Assembly (NCBI RefSeq): GCF_032193805.1 | Contig: NZ_JAVBIK010000001.1 | Location: 2,315,001-2,379,000, forward strand | Direction of reading: 5' to 3' | DNA: 64,000 nt | Source of the DNA: Rhodoferax potami | GTDB lineage: Bacteria; Pseudomonadota; Gammaproteobacteria; Burkholderiales; Burkholderiaceae_C | In this document: piece by piece, positions 18,095 to 26,844 of the stretch | Numbering within the stretch: position 1 is the first letter of the stretch | How the letters are laid out: each line of letters opens with the position of its first letter | Notes under the pieces: generated by a model | Told to the model about the DNA's origin: nothing | Databases searched by the model: none | What the model saw: only the letters and a program-made list of their open reading frames with translations | Position numbers and translations under genes: made by a program

Positions 18095-18718
18095 GTGGCA
18101 CGTTACCTCGGCCCCAAGGCCAAACTATCTCGCCGTGAAGGCACGGACCTGTTTCTGAAGAGCGCTCGTCGTTCTATCGCAGACAAGGCTAAATTCGACT
18201 CCAAACCAGGTCAACACGGCCGCACTTCTGGTGCACGTACCTCTGATTACGGTTTGCAATTGCGCGAAAAGCAAAAAGTCAAACGCATGTACGGCGTTTT
18301 GGAGCGTCAGTTCCGCCGTTATTTTGCTGAAGCCGATCGCCGTCGCGGAAACACAGGCGCGAACCTGATGGTTTTGCTGGAGTCCCGTTTGGATAACGTG
18401 GTTTACCGTATGGGCTTCGGTTCTACACGTGCAGAAGCGCGTCAGCTGGTGTCTCACAAAGCGATGACCGTGAACGGCGCGCCTGTGAATATTCCTTCTT
18501 ACATGGTAAAGGCTGGTGACGTTATCGCTGTTCGCGATAAGTCCAAAAAGCAAAACCGTATCGTTGAAGCTCTCCAATTGGCCCAGCAAGTTGGTTTGCC
18601 AGCATGGGTGGAAGTGAACGTTGAGAAGGCTGAAGGCACATTTAAAACTGTTCCTGACCGTGACCAGTTCGGTGCTGACATCAACGAATCGCTGATCGTT
18701 GAATTGTATTCCCGCTAA
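18095..18718 (+). CDS. rpsD: 30S ribosomal protein S4
   Basis: The 207-residue S4 starts small-subunit assembly and, in other bacteria, represses the alpha operon. It starts with GTG 18095 ([20 protein letters not shown]), has the N-terminal domain block [20 protein letters not shown] and the S4 RNA-binding domain with [20 protein letters not shown]. It is the zinc-free type, without N-terminal cysteine pairs. A GGAAG site lies upstream. Confidence 0.98.
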   Translation: MARYLGPKAKLSRREGTDLFLKSARRSIADKAKFDSKPGQHGRTSGARTSDYGLQLREKQKVKRMYGVLERQFRRYFAEADRRRGNTGANLMVLLESRLDNVVYRMGFGSTRAEARQLVSHKAMTVNGAPVNIPSYMVKAGDVIAVRDKSKKQNRIVEALQLAQQVGLPAWVEVNVEKAEGTFKTVPDRDQFGADINESLIVELYSR

Positions 18719-18824
18719 TATTTTCGGGTTTTTGTAATCGTTCCTTTGTTACGGGGCACCGTGGCAAAGGTACTTCACCAGCCTTACCGATGTAACGAGT
18801 CGGGGGTATTGAGAGGAAGTTTGC

Positions 18825-19814
18825 ATGCAAAACAATTTGTTGAAGCCAAAGTCGATCAGCGTTGAACAGCTTGGATTGAATCGCGCGAAGGTGGCCTTGG
18901 AGCCTTTCGAGCGCGGTTACGGACACACACTCGGCAATGCGCTGCGTCGCGTTCTGTTGTCGTCTATGCCAGGTTTTGCTGCGACAGAGGTGACAATCGC
19001 AGGCGTGTTGCATGAGTACTCTTCGATTGATGGTGTTCAAGAAGATGTTGTAAACATTTTGTTGAACCTCAAAGGCGTTGTCTTTAAGTTGCACAACCGC
19101 GAAGAAGTCACATTGAGTTTGCGTAAGGACAGCGAAGGTGTAGTCACTGCCGCTGATATCCAGACTCCACATGATGTAGAAATTATCAACCCTGAGCACG
19201 TCATTGCGAACCTGTCATATGGTGGCAAGCTCGACATGCAAATCAAGGTTGAAAAAGGCCGCGGATACGTTCCCGGAAGCATGCGTCGCTATGCTGACGA
19301 GCCAAGCAAGTCCATTGGCCGTATTGTGTTGGATGCGTCTTTTTCTCCGGTTCGGCGCGTAAGCTACACAGTCGAGAGCGCTCGCGTAGAGCAACGCACT
19401 GACTTGGACAAACTCGTGGTCGAGATTGAGACCAACGGCGCAGTGACCGCTGAAGACGCAGTTCGCGCTTCCGCTAAAATCTTGGTCGAGCAATTGGCAG
19501 TGTTTGCCCAGCTGGAAGGCAGCGAATTGGATGCGTTTACTGCTCCAGTTCCCCGTGGCAATACGCAATTCGATCCGATCTTGTTGCGCCCAGTGGATGA
19601 ATTGGAACTCACAGTCCGTTCTGCGAACTGCTTGAAGGCCGAGAACATTTACTACATCGGTGACCTGATTCAGCGAACCGAAAACGAGTTGCTCAAAACG
19701 CCAAACTTGGGTCGTAAGTCCCTGAATGAGATCAAGGAAGTTTTGGCTTCCCGTGGTTTGACTCTGGGAATGAAGTTGGAAAGCTGGCCTCCAGCTTCCC
19801 TCGAGAAGCGTTAA
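18825..19814 (+). CDS. rpoA: RNA polymerase alpha subunit
   Basis: The 329-residue alpha subunit dimerises to nucleate RNA polymerase assembly. The N-terminal domain has [20 protein letters not shown] (about residues 28-47), and the C-terminal DNA- and activator-binding domain has the double helix-hairpin-helix region [20 protein letters not shown] and [20 protein letters not shown]. It lies between rpsD and rplQ as in other proteobacteria; the upstream gap is 106 bp. Confidence 0.98.
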   Translation: MQNNLLKPKSISVEQLGLNRAKVALEPFERGYGHTLGNALRRVLLSSMPGFAATEVTIAGVLHEYSSIDGVQEDVVNILLNLKGVVFKLHNREEVTLSLRKDSEGVVTAADIQTPHDVEIINPEHVIANLSYGGKLDMQIKVEKGRGYVPGSMRRYADEPSKSIGRIVLDASFSPVRRVSYTVESARVEQRTDLDKLVVEIETNGAVTAEDAVRASAKILVEQLAVFAQLEGSELDAFTAPVPRGNTQFDPILLRPVDELELTVRSANCLKAENIYYIGDLIQRTENELLKTPNLGRKSLNEIKEVLASRGLTLGMKLESWPPASLEKR

Positions 19815-19820
19815 TAAATT

Positions 19821-19838
19821 GAACCCTGCGAAGGGTTC
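19821..19838 (+). other. GNRA-capped hairpin between rpoA and rplQ
   Basis: The arms GAACCCT (19821-19827) and AGGGTTC (19832-19838) are closed by the tetraloop GCGA, a GNRA-type loop. A second, weaker pairing (GACAG with CTGTC) follows before rplQ. It may be a processing or stability element in the alpha operon mRNA; no U run is present. Confidence 0.4.
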
Positions 19839-19894
19839 CGTGCATCGGACAGTACCTGATACGGCTGTCTGTTAAATAACTGAAGGAAATTAAA

Positions 19895-20290
19895 ATGCGT
19901 CACGGACACGGTTTACGTAAATTGAATCGCACTAGCTCACATCGTTTGGCGATGTTGCGCAACATGATGAACTCGCTCATTCAGCACGAGGCCATCAAAA
20001 CTACAGTGCCTAAGGCCAAAGAGCTACGCCGCGTGGTGGAGCCTATGATCACTTTGGCCAAAGAAGCTACCGTTGCAAATCGCCGCTTGGCATTTGACCG
20101 TTTGCGCGACCGGGATAGCGTGACCAAGCTGTTTGATGTGCTTGGTCCCCGTTTCAAGGCTCGTCCTGGTGGTTACACACGCATCTTGAAGATGGGTTTC
20201 CGCGTGGGTGACAATGCGCCTATGGCTTTGGTCGAATTAGTTGAACGTTCTGAAGAAGTTTCTGCAACTTCTGAAGAAGCCAAGGTTTAA
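19895..20290 (+). CDS. rplQ: 50S ribosomal protein L17
   Basis: The 131-residue L17 near the exit tunnel. It begins [20 protein letters not shown] and contains [20 protein letters not shown]. The C terminus is extended with an acidic tail (SATSEEAKV), as in other betaproteobacteria. It is the last gene of the ribosomal block, and the tRNA promoter overlaps its end. Confidence 0.98.
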   Translation: MRHGHGLRKLNRTSSHRLAMLRNMMNSLIQHEAIKTTVPKAKELRRVVEPMITLAKEATVANRRLAFDRLRDRDSVTKLFDVLGPRFKARPGGYTRILKMGFRVGDNAPMALVELVERSEEVSATSEEAKV

Positions 20291-20295
20291 TAGGT

Positions 20296-20301
20296 TATAA
20301 T
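20296..20301 (+). promoter_or_regulatory. -10 element for the initiator tRNA gene
   Basis: A perfect TATAAT lies 11 bp upstream of the mature tRNA 5' end and 5 bp after the rplQ stop. No convincing -35 was found at the right distance (the region is the end of rplQ), so promoter strength is uncertain, but the hexamer and its position fit a dedicated tRNA promoter. Confidence 0.6.
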
Positions 20302-20312
20302 TAAAGTCTTGA

Positions 20313-20389
<77 letters not shown>

Positions 20390-20412
20390 ATAGACACGTG
20401 GTTTACCACGGC

Positions 20413-20442
20413 AAAAAAGGCTCACTTCGGTGGGCCTTTTTT
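20413..20442 (+). terminator. Rho-independent terminator after tRNA-fMet
   Basis: An A6 stretch, the stem GGCTCAC with loop TTCG and complement GTGGGCC (one G-T pair), then T6. It ends transcription of the tRNA and probably of the ribosomal cluster. Confidence 0.9.
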
Positions 20443-20564
20443 GTTTATGGCACAATTTTGGGCCGTTTGAGGGGTAAGAGCTCGTTCTTCGCCTCGACCA
20501 GTACTCCGTTCGCTTACGCAGTATCCCCACCACAAGCGTGAGTAGCTTGATTTTGAGAAGTTAG

Positions 20565-20798
20565 ATGGCCAAATCACCGACCAAAGACACCATCGTAAAT
20601 GATGGTCTGAATTACAAGTCCAAAGCAGGAGGCTCACCGTTCCTCGAGTCTTCTTACCTCGGGGCCGCGACTATGTCTTGTTTTCTGTGTGGAAAGCATC
20701 GTTCACGTCAGTTCCTTAAAACACGTAAGTTGATCGGGAAGTCACACACCGTTTGTGCACCTTCCTGTAAAGAGCTGGCTGAGCTAGAAGCTAAGTAA
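20565..20798 (+). CDS. Small cysteine-rich protein, possible zinc ribbon
   Basis: A 77-residue product of unknown function. The second half reads MSCFLCGKHRSRQFLKTRKL and then IGKSHTVCAPSCKELAEL, giving C-x2-C and C-x3-C pairs that could hold one zinc ion, with a basic stretch between them that would suit nucleic acid binding. The first 36 residues are less ordered, and an in-frame ATG at 20673 begins exactly at the cysteine part, so the true start could be either. It stands alone between the tRNA terminator and the next gene; the upstream 120 bp show no clear promoter. Confidence 0.6.
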   Translation: MAKSPTKDTIVNDGLNYKSKAGGSPFLESSYLGAATMSCFLCGKHRSRQFLKTRKLIGKSHTVCAPSCKELAELEAK

Positions 20799-20840
20799 TA
20801 ACATGCACAAGCTCAAGCTTGTCCTTGGGCAAGGCTTCTG

Positions 20841-21641
20841 TTGATTTCTCCTGGGCTCCAAGTGGTTCAGGACCGGCTTTCTGGTGAGCTTGAGCGCCTC
20901 TATGGCCTGCAGGCCTGTGCGGAGGCAAAGGGCGTCAGTCAAGATGATTCCAGAGCGCTTATTCTGCAACTGAGTACGCCGAGCGAATGGTCAACTCTTG
21001 CGGTCTTATGGCACGCCTTCGTTAGTGAATGGGGCATGCCGGCCCCCGCTATCGCCGTTAATGGCCGCGATGGCATTCAGCTTTGGTTTTCGTTATCCCA
21101 ACCGGCTTCAAGCAGTACGTGCGAACGCTTTCTGATGGCGTTGCGTGAACGATTTCTGGACGGACTACCCCAAGACCGGGTCTCTTGGTATCCGAGTTGT
21201 GAGCCTCTGAGCCTGCATGGTAATAGACTGTTTACCGCAGTGCCCGCCTGCATGTCGGGAACAGACCATTGGTCCGCCTTTGTTACACGGGACCTAGCAG
21301 CTGTTTTTGGCGATGAGCCTTGGGTCGATGTCCCCCCGGTGCGCGATCAACAAGCCGAAATTCTTTCCCGGCTTTCGCCCATGACTCGGGCGCAGATGGA
21401 CTTCGTACTTGAGCAGCTGGACGCTATGAACTCCTTAAGCCGAAAAGATGCGGCACCCTATATGGCAGAGCGTTCTGATGGGTCAGACCGCCGAAACAGA
21501 GTGGACCCACTTTCAGAATGGCGAGGACCTGCCGAATTCCTGTGGGCCGCGATGAACAATACGTCGCTCCCTATGGGCGAACGCATTGAAGCTGCAAAAG
21601 CGCTGCTGCCTTATCCTGAGAGCCATTGGAAACGGGGCTAG
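20841..21641 (+). CDS. Uncharacterised protein, weakly primase-like
   Basis: A 266-residue soluble protein that I cannot assign. It starts at TTG 20841, since no ATG is available in this frame upstream. Its middle part, PAPAIAVNGRDGIQLWFSL (about residues 71-89), faintly resembles the active-site strands of archaeo-eukaryotic-type primase or PrimPol folds, where a G-x-G-h-H-h-W pattern is typical, but the histidine is missing. The C-terminal part is helical and ends with a WRGPAEFLWAAMNN segment. It is followed three bases later, convergently, by the SbtA-like gene. The gene is likely real because it shows a long uninterrupted frame and GC-rich third positions. Confidence 0.55.
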   Translation: MISPGLQVVQDRLSGELERLYGLQACAEAKGVSQDDSRALILQLSTPSEWSTLAVLWHAFVSEWGMPAPAIAVNGRDGIQLWFSLSQPASSSTCERFLMALRERFLDGLPQDRVSWYPSCEPLSLHGNRLFTAVPACMSGTDHWSAFVTRDLAAVFGDEPWVDVPPVRDQQAEILSRLSPMTRAQMDFVLEQLDAMNSLSRKDAAPYMAERSDGSDRRNRVDPLSEWRGPAEFLWAAMNNTSLPMGERIEAAKALLPYPESHWKRG

Positions 21642-21643
21642 GT

Positions 21644-22621
21644 TCACGCGCCAGCGACTCGGAAGGCTACGTACACGTACAGCGGGATTCCAATCACGAG
21701 GTTGAGCGGCAGCGTAATCCCCAATGACATGCCTAAGTACAAGGCTGAATTCGCTTCTGGCATGGAATGTTTCAGCACCGCAGGTACGGCAATATAAGAC
21801 GCACTCGCCGCCAGTACCATCAAAAGTGCCAAATCTCCAGCCTTGATTCCCAAGCCAAACCCCAGCACTAGCGCCAACGCGGCATGGACCAGGGGTGCGC
21901 TGAGAGCGTATACGTAGATCCACGGCGTCTGCCCCCTCAGCTTGGGCAGGTTCTTGGCTGCACTAACGCCCATGTCCAGCAAGAAAAACGCGAGCATTCC
22001 CTTGAACAGATTTCCGGTGAAGGGCTCCATGGCCAGCTTGCCTTCTTGACCTGTCAACAATCCAATTGCGATTGAGCCCAAGAGCAGAAATTGTGCGCCG
22101 TCCGTGAGCGACTCATGAAGCACCCCTTTGAAGCCCATAGGTGCGACTGCCTGAGGCCCGGGCTGGACGGCAAGCTTGCTCCGCATCTTGCTTGCCAGTG
22201 CAATCGCAAAAATGATCGCAGGCGACTCCATCAGCGCCATCGCCGCAGCCATGTGGCCGCCAAAGGCAAGGTTGCGACCCTCCAGATACTGGATCGCGGT
22301 GATGAAGGTCACCGCACTGACGGAGCCGTAGGTGGCGGCTACGGCAGCCGCATCAAACTGCCCTATGAGCCTGCGCATCAACAAGAAGCTCAGTGCCGGA
22401 ATGATCACCGCCAAGAGCAGGGCCAACCCCAGCGCCAACCCCACCTCGCTGCCAAAACCCGACTGAGAAAGTGCAAACCCACCCTTCAAGCCGAGTGCCA
22501 TCAGCAAATAGAGCGCCAGGAAGCGGGACACTTGGGGAGGAATCTCAAGATTCGACTTTAGAAATCCAGCGGTCAAACCTAGCAAAAAAAACAAAATGGC
22601 CGGATCGAGTAAAGCTTGCAT
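21644..22621 (-). CDS. SbtA-type sodium-dependent bicarbonate transporter
   Basis: A 325-residue membrane protein with about ten hydrophobic spans in two similar halves, matching the SbtA/DUF897 family, whose cyanobacterial members import bicarbonate with sodium. The N terminus MQALLDPAILFFLLGLTAGF and the ALGLKGGFALSQSG segment are typical. The ATG at 22621 is chosen because the 69 extra residues of a longer reading overlap the divergent regulator gene. No SbtB (PII-like) gene lies nearby. The gene diverges from a CbbR-like regulator across a 91-bp gap, which suggests direct control by it. Confidence 0.85.
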   Translation of the reverse strand: MQALLDPAILFFLLGLTAGFLKSNLEIPPQVSRFLALYLLMALGLKGGFALSQSGFGSEVGLALGLALLLAVIIPALSFLLMRRLIGQFDAAAVAATYGSVSAVTFITAIQYLEGRNLAFGGHMAAAMALMESPAIIFAIALASKMRSKLAVQPGPQAVAPMGFKGVLHESLTDGAQFLLLGSIAIGLLTGQEGKLAMEPFTGNLFKGMLAFFLLDMGVSAAKNLPKLRGQTPWIYVYALSAPLVHAALALVLGFGLGIKAGDLALLMVLAASASYIAVPAVLKHSMPEANSALYLGMSLGITLPLNLVIGIPLYVYVAFRVAGA

Positions 22622-22712
22622 CGCACACCTACAGAAAGAGTCCTGCGATGGTACGAACAAGCATGCATAAGGCAAAATCAAAAATAATCGAATTGAACAT
22701 AGACTAAAAACT

Positions 22713-23606
22713 ATGAACATCACATTCCGCCAACTCAAGACCTTTCTGGCCCTAGCCGAGCACTGCAGCATCACCGAAGCCGCGCGGGCTATGCATGTCA
22801 CCCAACCCACTGTTTCTATGCAACTCAAAGAGATGGCAGAGATTGTGGGTTTGCCGCTCTATGAAGTCACGGGGAAAAAGCTGCAGCTCACCGACGCTGG
22901 CCGCGAACTCGAAAACACGGCCAAGAACCTTCTGGACGAGTGGGATCGCTTCAAACAAGCCATCGCTGCCCAGAAGGGTCTCACGGCAGGTCGATTACGC
23001 CTCTCCGTTGTCAGCACTGCCAAGTATTTCACTCCACGCTTGTTAGGCGATTTCTGTCGTATGCACCCTGATGTGGAGATCTCGCTCGAGGTACTCAACC
23101 GCGATGGCGTGGTGCAGCGCCTGCGCGACAACGTGGACGACCTCTACATCATGTCCAAACCCCCGGTTGATATTGATGCGGTGATCCATGCCTTCCTGCC
23201 CAACCCCTTGGTGCTCATTGCGCCCGTAGGACATGCCTTGGCAGGACGAACACATGTCATGCTGGCAGACCTCCACGCAGAGCGTTTTGTTCTGCGGGAA
23301 AAAGGCTCAGGAACGCGGCTCACCACCGATGCCCACTTTGCGAAGCACCACTTTGTGCCACGGCTACGTCTTGAAATGGGCAGTAACGAGGCGCTCAAGC
23401 AGGCCGTTGCTGGCGGGTTAGGCTTGTCTGTGGTGTCACAGCACGCGCTAGGCCCTGACCTTGCAGGCCAAGGCCTTACTGTGCTGGGGGTGGAGGGGTT
23501 TCCCGTGGAGTCCAACTGGTACACCGTGCACCTCCGGGGCAAGCGACTCTCCCCATTGGCTACGGCCTTCATGCAATACATCGACCACTTCGCAGCCAAG
23601 GCCTAG
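22713..23606 (+). CDS. LysR-family regulator, CbbR-like
   Basis: A 297-residue LysR-type regulator. The N-terminal helix-turn-helix (residues 1-60) reads FRQLKTFLALAEHCSITEAA and then MHVTQPTVSMQLKEM, close to CbbR/CcmR regulators of CO2 fixation and inorganic-carbon uptake. The remainder is the periplasmic-binding-like effector domain. It is divergent from the SbtA-like transporter gene and is the obvious candidate for its regulator. The 91-bp gap is AT-rich, but I did not find a clear T-N11-A box that I would defend. Confidence 0.85.
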   Translation: MNITFRQLKTFLALAEHCSITEAARAMHVTQPTVSMQLKEMAEIVGLPLYEVTGKKLQLTDAGRELENTAKNLLDEWDRFKQAIAAQKGLTAGRLRLSVVSTAKYFTPRLLGDFCRMHPDVEISLEVLNRDGVVQRLRDNVDDLYIMSKPPVDIDAVIHAFLPNPLVLIAPVGHALAGRTHVMLADLHAERFVLREKGSGTRLTTDAHFAKHHFVPRLRLEMGSNEALKQAVAGGLGLSVVSQHALGPDLAGQGLTVLGVEGFPVESNWYTVHLRGKRLSPLATAFMQYIDHFAAKA

Positions 23607-23654
23607 GGGGCTCCAGCACCTACAATCCAGCCCTTTTGCGTAGGCACACCCGGT

Positions 23655-24503
23655 ATGGACATCATCGTCAACGAAGAACTCAAAGCCTATATTGACCCTC
23701 TTACCCCCGAGGAGCATGCCGCTTTGGAGCGCAGCATTCTGTCAGAGGGGTGCCGCGATGCCCTCGTCCTGTGGGGAGATGTGCTGGTCGACGGACATAA
23801 CCGCTACGGCATCTGCCAAAAGCACGGCTTGCCCTATCAAACAGTGCAGAGCAGTCTGTTCAAGTCCATGGACGATGTGCACCTGTGGATGATTGACCAG
23901 CACCTCGGACGCCGCAGCGTTTCGGACTTTCAGCGCGGTGTCCTTGCCCTGCGTAAACGGGAAATCCTCACGGCCCGCCGACAGGCCGCGCTTGCCGACA
24001 AGCCCGGCACAGGCGGCGAAGAGGCTGCCAATGCCACCGACGAAGCCGCTTCCACCACGCCATCCGCGGGTGCCGGTGAGGAAGGTGCTTTCAAGAGCCG
24101 TGAAGATCTCGCCAAAGCGGCTCGCCTGAGCAGCAGCCAAGTGGTGATGATCGAAAAGATCCAAAAACAAGCCGCACCAGAATTGGTGGCAGCGGTGAAG
24201 TCTGGTGTGATCTCGATCAATGCAGCAGCCGCAGTCGCCAGCTTGCCCGAACAAGAGCAAGTCGCCGCGGCCAGTGCCGGCAAAGATGAGCTGAAGCAAG
24301 CCGCCAAGCGGGTGCGGGACGCCAAGCGGGTCGCTCGCGAGGCCATGGCGGCCCACCAGCCTTCGGCAGCCGCGGCTGTCGAAACCGCCACTGGGGAAGC
24401 GCCTGTTGAGTGGACCATGGAAGCCCTGCGCGAGCGCGTTACCCAGTTAGAGGCCGAAAACGCCCATCTCCGCCGCCAGCTGGCCGAAGTCAAACCGTTC
24501 TGA
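23655..24503 (+). CDS. ParB-like partition/replication-related protein
   Basis: A 282-residue protein with a ParB/Srx-like N domain (LTPEEHAALERSILSEGCRD, then WGDVLVDGHNRYGICQKHG, about residues 17-62), a middle helix-turn-helix-like region (FKSREDLAKAARLSSSQVVM) and a C-terminal coiled coil with leucine-rich heptads (LRERVTQLEAENAHLRRQL). An Ala/Thr-rich linker joins the first two. Similar proteins are often labelled plasmid replication/partition related but occur on chromosomes. No parA or parS-like site is nearby, so a role in partition is doubtful; gene regulation is equally possible. Confidence 0.65.
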   Translation: MDIIVNEELKAYIDPLTPEEHAALERSILSEGCRDALVLWGDVLVDGHNRYGICQKHGLPYQTVQSSLFKSMDDVHLWMIDQHLGRRSVSDFQRGVLALRKREILTARRQAALADKPGTGGEEAANATDEAASTTPSAGAGEEGAFKSREDLAKAARLSSSQVVMIEKIQKQAAPELVAAVKSGVISINAAAAVASLPEQEQVAAASAGKDELKQAAKRVRDAKRVAREAMAAHQPSAAAAVETATGEAPVEWTMEALRERVTQLEAENAHLRRQLAEVKPF

Positions 24504-24658
24504 GGCGGGCTTACACAATCGAATTGTTAAAAGCGAAACAACGGGCCGGATATTGCAAAATGGAATAACTAAGAGTGCGTATCCGCAGTTGCAATAGGGG
24601 CTGTAAAGGGCGATAGTCGCACGCAGTGTGATTCAAAAAACCGTTCAGGAGACAACAA

Positions 24659-25831
24659 ATGAACAAACGCCACTTCCTCCGCGCAACCGCATTGGCCTCG
24701 TTGGCAATCGCCGGTTCCACTGTCTTTGCACAAGACAATGTTTTCAAAATCGGCTTGATCCTGCCCATGACCGGGCAGCAGGCCACTACCGGTCGCCAGA
24801 TTGAAGCGGCCGCCAAGCTGTACATGGCCCAAAACGGAGACACCGTTGCGGGCAAAAAAATCCAGCTCATCATCAAGGACGACACCAGCATTCCTGATGT
24901 GACCAAGCGCATGGCGCAAGAGCTCATCGTCAATAACAAGGTAAACGTGCTTGCCGGCTTCGGCATCACGCCCTCTGCCTTGGCAACCGCGCCCTTGGCT
25001 ACCCAGTCCAAAACGCCCCAGGTGGTAATGGCCGCTGCCACCTCGAGCATCACCGAGGCCTCGCCTTACATCGTGCGCACCAGCTTCACACTGCCTCAGG
25101 CATCGGTCTCGATTGCAGACTGGGCGCCCAAGAACGGCATCAAGAAGGTCGTGACCCTGGTGTCCGATTACGGCCCGGGCCTGGACGCAGAAAAGTTCTT
25201 CAAAGAACGCCTGGTATTCAACGGCGGTACGGTGGTGGACACGTTGCGCGTACCTATGCGCAACCCTGATTTCGCGCCCTTCTTGCAAAAGGTGCGTGAC
25301 CTGAAGCCCGATGCGCTCTTCGTCTTCGTGCCATCCGGCGCCGGCGCAGCAGTCATGAAACAGTTTCTCGAGCGCGGCATGGACAAAGCCGGCATCAAGC
25401 TCATCGGCACCGGTGACATCACGGATGATGATCAGTTGAACGACATGGGCGACGGCGCTCTGGGCGTGGTGACCTCCCACCATTACTCTGCCGCGCACCC
25501 GTCTGCTGTTAACAAGAAGTTTGTTGATGCGTTCCAAAAGGCCAACAACAACCTGCGCCCCAACTTCATGGCGGTGGGTGGTTATGACGGCATGCGCGTG
25601 ATTTACGAGGCGCTCAAGGCCACCAAGGGCCAAGGCGGTGGCGATGCCTTGTTGGCTGCCATGAAGGGTCAGATTTTCGAGAGCCCACGCGGCCCGATCT
25701 TCATCGACGCCCAGACCCGCGATATCGTGCAGAACATCTATTTGCGCAAAGTGGAGAGGAAAGACGGCCAGCTCTACAACGTGGAATTTGATGTCATCAA
25801 AGACGTCAAAGACCCGGGTAAAGCCCGTTAA
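24659..25831 (+). CDS. HAAT ABC importer 1, substrate-binding protein (LivK-type)
   Basis: A 390-residue periplasmic binding protein of the hydrophobic amino acid (HAAT) type. A signal peptide (MNKRHFLRATALASLAIAGS, cleavage near VFAQ) precedes a Peripla_BP_6-type domain starting KIGLILPMTGQQATTGRQIE. A CAGGAG site precedes the ATG. It is separated from the permease genes by a terminator-like hairpin at 25888-25917, so it may be expressed in excess. In this family many members carry aromatic acids; location before a protocatechuate cluster makes an aromatic substrate plausible but unproven. The 155 bp upstream hold no clear promoter match. Confidence 0.9.
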   Translation: MNKRHFLRATALASLAIAGSTVFAQDNVFKIGLILPMTGQQATTGRQIEAAAKLYMAQNGDTVAGKKIQLIIKDDTSIPDVTKRMAQELIVNNKVNVLAGFGITPSALATAPLATQSKTPQVVMAAATSSITEASPYIVRTSFTLPQASVSIADWAPKNGIKKVVTLVSDYGPGLDAEKFFKERLVFNGGTVVDTLRVPMRNPDFAPFLQKVRDLKPDALFVFVPSGAGAAVMKQFLERGMDKAGIKLIGTGDITDDDQLNDMGDGALGVVTSHHYSAAHPSAVNKKFVDAFQKANNNLRPNFMAVGGYDGMRVIYEALKATKGQGGGDALLAAMKGQIFESPRGPIFIDAQTRDIVQNIYLRKVERKDGQLYNVEFDVIKDVKDPGKAR

Positions 25832-25887
25832 CCGACTCCCCTGATCGCTGACCATGCGTTAAGCAGTGGGCGGCAGTCTGCAGGCAC

Positions 25888-25917
25888 AAAAAGCGATGGC
25901 AACGCCCTCGCTTTTTT
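25888..25917 (+). terminator. Attenuator-like terminator between binding protein and permease genes
   Basis: AAAAAGCGA and TCGCTTTTTT form a stem around an 11-nt loop, ending in six T residues. It lies 56 bp after the binding-protein stop and 51 bp before the LivH gene, so partial termination would lower permease and ATPase levels relative to the binding protein. Confidence 0.8.
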
Positions 25918-25968
25918 GTTGCCCAAACTCGGCCGCTCACCAGCAAGATTGACCCGGAAACTACCTTT

Positions 25969-26844
25969 ATGTTGACCATACTTTTCGACGGCATTGCCTA
26001 CGGCATGTTGTTGTTCATCCTCGCGGTCGGCATTGCCGTCACCATGGGGCTGATGAACTTCGTGAACCTCGCGCACGGCGCCTTTGCCATGGTGGGCGGT
26101 TACGTCACCGTGCTGCTGATGCAGCGCCTCGATGTTCCCTTTTTGCTGTGCCTGCCCATCGCGTTTGTCACCTCGGCATTGCTGGGCGCTGTTCTGGAGC
26201 GAACGCTGTACCGCCCGCTGTACAAACGGCCGCACTTGGACCAGGTGATGTTCTCCATCGGCCTGACCTTCATGGCGGTGGCCGCGGTGGACTACTTTGT
26301 GGGCTCCACCCAGCAGATCATGCAGTTGCCTGAATGGCTCAAAGGCCGCACTGAAATCGGTGAGGGCGCTTGGATGCTGGGCATGGGCCACTACCGCCTG
26401 TTCATCATTGCCGTGTGTGCAGCGCTGACCATTGCTCTGCAGCACATCCTGACCAAAACCCGCTTCGGCAGCCGCCTGCGTGCCTCGGTGGACGACCAGC
26501 GTGTGGCCGCCGGCTTGGGCATCAATGTGAATGTGGTGTTTCTGGCGACCTTTGCAGTGGGCTCCGGTCTTGCCGGTCTGGGCGGAGCGCTGGGCGCTGA
26601 CGTACTGGGCATGGACCCGACATTCCCGCTCAAGTTCATGATTTACTTCTTGATCGTGGTGGCCGTGGGCGGCACCTCCAGCATTACCGGCCCGCTCTTG
26701 GCAGCGTTGCTCTTGGGCATTGCGGACGTCGCAGGCAAGTACTACATCCCCAAACTTGGCGCCTTCATTGTGTACAGCCTGATGATCATCATCCTGGTCT
26801 GGCGCCCGCAAGGCCTCTTTGTGCGCAAAGGTGGCAAAGCATGA
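25969..26844 (+). CDS. HAAT ABC importer 1, permease LivH-type
   Basis: A 291-residue membrane protein with about eight spans, matching LivH permeases. Family blocks include MGLMNFVNLAHGAFAMVGGY (about residues 25-44), the cytoplasmic loop TRFGSRLRASVDDQRVAAGL and AVGSGLAGLGGALGADVLGM. Its stop overlaps the start of the LivM gene as ATGA. It should form the channel together with LivM. Confidence 0.92.
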   Translation: MLTILFDGIAYGMLLFILAVGIAVTMGLMNFVNLAHGAFAMVGGYVTVLLMQRLDVPFLLCLPIAFVTSALLGAVLERTLYRPLYKRPHLDQVMFSIGLTFMAVAAVDYFVGSTQQIMQLPEWLKGRTEIGEGAWMLGMGHYRLFIIAVCAALTIALQHILTKTRFGSRLRASVDDQRVAAGLGINVNVVFLATFAVGSGLAGLGGALGADVLGMDPTFPLKFMIYFLIVVAVGGTSSITGPLLAALLLGIADVAGKYYIPKLGAFIVYSLMIIILVWRPQGLFVRKGGKA

